This document shows, in pieces, positions 12,967-16,499 of a DNA stretch of 16,499 bases; positions within the stretch are counted from its first letter, which is position 1, and each line of letters opens with the position of its first letter. The translations under genes and the position numbers were made by a program. The notes below the pieces were generated by a model. The model worked only from the letters and a program-made list of their open reading frames with translations, had not been told where the DNA came from and did no database searches. The stretch is from an uncultured Eubacterium sp. (lineage in GTDB: Bacteria; Bacillota; Clostridia; Lachnospirales; Lachnospiraceae), in assembly GCA_910586225.1 (NCBI GenBank), contig CAJUIL010000049.1, positions 1-16,499 on the forward strand, given 5' to 3'.

Positions 12967-15084
12967 TTGGCTGGAAGAGAATATCCATTAGAGAGAACCA
13001 GAAATATCGGTATTATGGCGCATATCGATGCCGGTAAAACGACATTGACTGAGCGTATTTTATATTATACTGGTATTAACTATAAGATTGGCGATACTCA
13101 TGAAGGTACTGCTACGATGGACTGGATGGAGCAGGAGCAGGAACGAGGCATCACAATTACTTCAGCCGCTACGACCTGTCACTGGACGCTGGAAGACCAT
13201 GCGAAAGTAAAGCCAGGTGCGTTGGAGCATCGTATCAATATTATCGATACACCAGGACACGTTGACTTTACGGTCGAGGTTGAACGTTCACTCCGCGTAT
13301 TGGACGGCGCTGTCGGCGTCTTTTGCGCAAAGGGCGGTGTAGAACCTCAGTCCGAAAATGTATGGCGTCAGGCAGACACCTACAACGTACCAAGAATGGC
13401 GTTCATTAATAAAATGGACATTTTAGGTGCAGATTTCTATGGTGCCGTTGGTCAGATCCGTACAAGACTGGGTAAAAATGCAATTATTTTACAGATTCCG
13501 ATCGGCAAAGAGGATGAGTTTAAAGGAATCATCGATCTGTTCGAGATGGAAGCATATATTTACAATGACGATAAGGGCGATGATATTTCTATTACCGAGA
13601 TTCCGGATGATATGAAGGATCAGGCAGAAGAGTATCATATGGAGCTGATTGAAAAGATCTGCGAGCTGGACGATGACCTGATGATGCAGTATTTGGAAGG
13701 GGAAGAGCCTACCGTAGAAGAATTAAAGAAGGTGCTTCGTAAAGCGACCTGCGAATGTATGGCAATTCCTGTATGCTGCGGCTCTGCGTACCGTAATAAA
13801 GGTGTTCAGAAGCTTCTGGATGCGGTGCTGGAATTTATGCCGGCTCCTACCGACGTAGCTGCGATCAAGGGTGTTGACTTAGACGGCAATGAGGTAGAAA
13901 GACATTCTTCTGACGAAGAACCGTTCTCCGCGCTGGCATTCAAGATCATGACGGACCCGTTTGTTGGAAAACTGGCATTTATCCGTGTATATTCCGGTGT
14001 TCTTAAATCAGGATCTTATGTATTGAATGCGACAAAGGATAAAAAAGAACGTGTCGGACGTCTGCTTCAGATGCATGCAAACAAGAGAGCAGAGCTGGAC
14101 AAGGTATATAGTGGCGATATCGCTGCCGCAGTTGGCTTTAAGCTGACGACAACTGGTGATACGATCTGTGACGACCAGCATCCGGTAATTCTGGAATCCA
14201 TGGAATTCCCTGAGCCGGTTATCGAGCTTGCGATCGAGCCGAAAACAAAAGCAGGGCAGGGCAAGATGGGTGAAGCTTTGGCAAAACTCGCTGAAGAAGA
14301 TCCGACCTTCCGTGCGCATACTGATCAGGAAACAGGCCAGACGATCATTGCCGGCATGGGCGAGCTGCATCTGGAGATTATCGTTGACCGTCTGCTCCGC
14401 GAGTTTAAGGTGGAAGCAAACGTAGGCGCTCCGCAGGTTGCTTATAAAGAAACATTTACAAAGCCTGTTGATCAGGAATACAAATATGCAAAGCAGTCCG
14501 GCGGCCGTGGCCAGTATGGACATTGTAAGGTTAAATTTGAGCCGATGGATGCAAACGGTGAGGAAGTATTTAAGTTTGAATCCGCAGTTGTCGGCGGTGC
14601 GATCCCGAAAGAATACATCCCTGCAGTTGGGGAAGGTATTGAGGAAGCATCAAAGGCTGGTATCCTTGCAGGATTCCCAGTACTGGGTATCAAGGCAACG
14701 GTTTACGACGGTTCTTACCACGAAGTCGATTCCTCAGAAATGGCATTCCACATTGCGGGTTCTATGTGCTTCAAGGAAGCAATGTCAAAGGCAGCTCCGG
14801 CAATTCTGGAACCAATTATGAAGGTCGAAGTAACGATGCCTGAGGAATATATGGGCGACGTAATCGGCGACTTAAATTCACGTCGTGGCCGTATTGAAGG
14901 TATGGATGACTTGGGCGGCGGCAAGATCGTACGTGCGTTTGTGCCGTTGGCAGAAATGTTCGGCTATTCTACAGACTTACGTTCCAGAACACAGGGACGT
15001 GGTAACTACTCCATGTTCTTTGAGAAATACGAGCAGGTTCCGAAGTCTGTACAGGAGAAAGTAATTTCTGCACAGTCAAAATAA
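12967..15084 (+). CDS. fusA: Translation elongation factor G
   Basis: EF-G is the GTPase that moves tRNA and mRNA through the ribosome. The 705-residue protein has G1 AHIDAGKT (18-25), the switch region RGITITSAATT (60-70), G3 DTPGH (94-98) and G4 NKMD (148-151). Domain IV carries SGGRGQYGH (511-519) and His585 near the tip. Between Trp73 and the G3 strand are 15 residues (T74-H88), where B. subtilis has about three and E. coli about ten. The start is TTG at 12967: AGGAGG (12953-12958) is eight bases upstream, the product begins MAGREYPLERTRNIGIMAH, and there is no ATG before the G1 motif except codon 17, which is too late. Sequence and context indicate the housekeeping factor, not a ribosome protection paralogue. 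Confidence 0.97.
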   Translation: MAGREYPLERTRNIGIMAHIDAGKTTLTERILYYTGINYKIGDTHEGTATMDWMEQEQERGITITSAATTCHWTLEDHAKVKPGALEHRINIIDTPGHVDFTVEVERSLRVLDGAVGVFCAKGGVEPQSENVWRQADTYNVPRMAFINKMDILGADFYGAVGQIRTRLGKNAIILQIPIGKEDEFKGIIDLFEMEAYIYNDDKGDDISITEIPDDMKDQAEEYHMELIEKICELDDDLMMQYLEGEEPTVEELKKVLRKATCECMAIPVCCGSAYRNKGVQKLLDAVLEFMPAPTDVAAIKGVDLDGNEVERHSSDEEPFSALAFKIMTDPFVGKLAFIRVYSGVLKSGSYVLNATKDKKERVGRLLQMHANKRAELDKVYSGDIAAAVGFKLTTTGDTICDDQHPVILESMEFPEPVIELAIEPKTKAGQGKMGEALAKLAEEDPTFRAHTDQETGQTIIAGMGELHLEIIVDRLLREFKVEANVGAPQVAYKETFTKPVDQEYKYAKQSGGRGQYGHCKVKFEPMDANGEEVFKFESAVVGGAIPKEYIPAVGEGIEEASKAGILAGFPVLGIKATVYDGSYHEVDSSEMAFHIAGSMCFKEAMSKAAPAILEPIMKVEVTMPEEYMGDVIGDLNSRRGRIEGMDDLGGGKIVRAFVPLAEMFGYSTDLRSRTQGRGNYSMFFEKYEQVPKSVQEKVISAQSK

Positions 15085-15165
15085 TATTTCTAACAGTGCT
15101 TTGCATGGATTTTTAAAATCTGAGCGGTTTAAGCCAGCTAACCGGAGCATTACAGGAAATTTGTC

Positions 15166-15205
15166 AGGAATTATTTGAAAAAGCAAGGAATTACTTGAAA
15201 AATAA
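15166..15205 (+). repeat. Two-copy 20-bp tandem repeat at the tuf promoter
   Basis: Bases 15166-15185 and 15186-15205 match at 17 of 20 positions (AGGAATTATTTGAAAAAGCA and AGGAATTACTTGAAAAATAA). Each copy contains TTGAAA; the second supplies the -35 element of the tuf promoter. Shorter AGGAA motifs also occur at 15154 and 15205. Confidence 0.7.
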
Positions 15206-15223
15206 GGAAATTTCGAATATAAT
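15195..15223 (+). promoter_or_regulatory. Promoter for tuf
   Basis: TTGAAA (15195-15200) and an exact TATAAT (15218-15223) are 17 bases apart. The start is expected near 15230, giving a leader of about 57 bases. It would allow EF-Tu to be made above the level set by the rpsL promoter. I see no terminator between fusA and this promoter, so read-through from fusA is also possible. Confidence 0.85.
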
Positions 15224-15286
15224 ACGAGATAGTATATTATAAACAAACAGCCCACAGGGTAATATTTTTAAGGAGGACGTTTCAAC

Positions 15287-16474
15287 ATGGCAAAGGCTAA
15301 ATTTGAACGAACAAAACCACATTGTAATATCGGTACCATCGGTCACGTAGATCATGGTAAAACAACCTTAACAGCAGCAATCACAAAGGTTCTTTCTGAA
15401 AGAGTAGAAGGAAACGCAGCCGTTGATTTCGCTAATATCGATAAGGCTCCGGAAGAAAGAGAAAGAGGTATCACAATCTCTACTGCTCACGTTGAGTACG
15501 AAACAGCAAACAGACACTATGCACACGTTGACTGTCCTGGACATGCTGACTACGTAAAGAACATGATCACTGGTGCTGCTCAGATGGACGGCGCTATCCT
15601 CGTAGTAGCTGCTACTGACGGTGTTATGGCTCAGACAAAGGAGCATATCTTATTGTCCCGTCAGGTAGGTGTACCTTACATCGTAGTATTCATGAACAAA
15701 TGTGACATGGTAGACGATGAAGAATTACTGGAATTAGTAGAAATGGAAATCACAGAACAGCTGGAAGAATACGAATTCGAAGGCTGTCCGATCATCAAAG
15801 GCTCTGCATTAAAGGCTCTGGAAGATCCGACCTGCGAATGGGGCGACAAGATCATGGAATTAATGGAAACTGTAGACAGCTACATTCCAGATCCGCAGCG
15901 TGATACAGATAAGCCTTTCTTAATGCCAGTCGAAGACGTATTCACGATCACAGGCCGTGGTACTGTTGCAACTGGTAGAGTAGAAAGAGGTACTTTACAT
16001 CTGAATGACGAACTGGAAATCCTTGGTGTTAAGGAAGATGTTCAGAAAACAGTTGTAACTGGTATCGAAATGTTCCGTAAACAGCTGGATGAAGCTATGG
16101 CTGGTGATAACATCGGTGCGCTTCTGCGTGGTATTAACCGTGATCAGATCGAAAGAGGTCAGGTTTTGGCTAAACCAGGTTCTGTAACCTGCCATCGTAA
16201 ATTTACAGCTCAGGTTTACGTTTTGACAAAGGATGAAGGTGGTCGTCATACGCCGTTCTTTAACAACTATCGTCCGCAGTTCTATTTCAGAACAACAGAC
16301 GTAACAGGCGTTTGCGCGTTACCGGGTGGTACAGAGATGTGTATGCCTGGTGATAATATTGAGATGACGATTGAACTGATTCATCCGGTTGCTATGGAGC
16401 AGGGACTTACGTTTGCTATTCGTGAGGGCGGACGTACAGTAGGTTCTGGTAGGGTTGCTACTATCATTGAGTAA
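15287..16474 (+). CDS. tuf: Translation elongation factor Tu
   Basis: EF-Tu delivers aminoacyl-tRNA to the ribosome as a GTP complex. The 395-residue protein is complete and has G1 GHVDHGKT (19-26), switch I with RGITIS (60-65), G3 DCPGH (82-86; His86 is the catalytic histidine) and G4 NKCD (137-140), followed by SALKALE in the G5 region. Domain II shows GRGTVATGRVERG, and domain III ends GGRTVGSGRVATIIE. A strong AAGGAGGA site (15270-15277) is nine bases before the ATG. It has its own promoter 202 bases after fusA. Whether a second tuf copy exists elsewhere cannot be seen. Only 25 bases remain after the stop, with no complete terminator. Confidence 0.98.
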   Translation: MAKAKFERTKPHCNIGTIGHVDHGKTTLTAAITKVLSERVEGNAAVDFANIDKAPEERERGITISTAHVEYETANRHYAHVDCPGHADYVKNMITGAAQMDGAILVVAATDGVMAQTKEHILLSRQVGVPYIVVFMNKCDMVDDEELLELVEMEITEQLEEYEFEGCPIIKGSALKALEDPTCEWGDKIMELMETVDSYIPDPQRDTDKPFLMPVEDVFTITGRGTVATGRVERGTLHLNDELEILGVKEDVQKTVVTGIEMFRKQLDEAMAGDNIGALLRGINRDQIERGQVLAKPGSVTCHRKFTAQVYVLTKDEGGRHTPFFNNYRPQFYFRTTDVTGVCALPGGTEMCMPGDNIEMTIELIHPVAMEQGLTFAIREGGRTVGSGRVATIIE

Positions 16475-16499
16475 TCAGTAAAAAGCTAGATTTTATGGG

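Noticed and set aside
15125..15144. CGGTT/AACCG hairpin after fusA as a terminator
   Set aside because: Only five pairs and no T-run follows.
16475..16499. A terminator after tuf
   Set aside because: Only 25 bases are visible and no complete hairpin can be formed.

Overview
This window is the conserved ribosomal protein, RNA polymerase and elongation factor gene cluster of a low- to mid-GC Gram-positive bacterium. All 13 genes lie on the + strand in the order rpmG-secE-nusG-rplK-rplA-rplJ-rplL-rpoB-rpoC-rpsL-rpsG-fusA-tuf. The long Bacillota-type S12 (140 residues), the four-cysteine L33, the RpoB and RpoC sequences and the strong AGGAGG ribosome binding sites point to class Clostridia, most likely Lachnospiraceae. 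That placement comes from remembered sequence character, not from a search.

Layout. (1) 1-2256: rpmG, secE, nusG, rplK and rplA, closely spaced except for a 171-base gap before rplA. No promoter is visible for this group, so it probably lies to the left of the window. An L1-type operator hairpin sits directly on the rplA ribosome binding site. (2) 2257-3532: a consensus promoter, an L10-type leader with an intrinsic attenuator, rplJ and rplL, then a terminator-like hairpin. (3) 3533-11573: a second promoter and a ~100-base leader, then rpoB and rpoC 15 bases apart, closed by a strong 18-bp intrinsic terminator. Both large polymerase subunits carry long acidic C-terminal tails. (4) 11574-15084: another consensus promoter and a structured leader, then rpsL, a 269-base structured spacer, rpsG and fusA. 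(5) 15085-16499: a tuf promoter with a duplicated 20-bp segment, then tuf. The window ends 25 bases after the tuf stop, before any terminator can be seen.

How the genes work together. NusG, beta and beta-prime transcribe. L33, L11, L1, L10, L12, S12 and S7 build the ribosome, including the L1 stalk and the L10/L12 stalk that recruits GTPase factors. EF-G and EF-Tu are the two factors that use that stalk. SecE belongs to the protein export channel. The control elements (L1 operator, L10 attenuator, promoter plus terminator before rpoB, structured spacers around rpsL and rpsG, separate tuf promoter) would let one cluster produce very different amounts of each product.

The gene content is ordinary housekeeping. 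I saw no mobile element, CRISPR array, tRNA, rRNA, broken gene or unknown gene. The points worth a second look are the untranslated regions and the acidic polymerase tails. I do not see evidence for an undescribed multi-gene system here.
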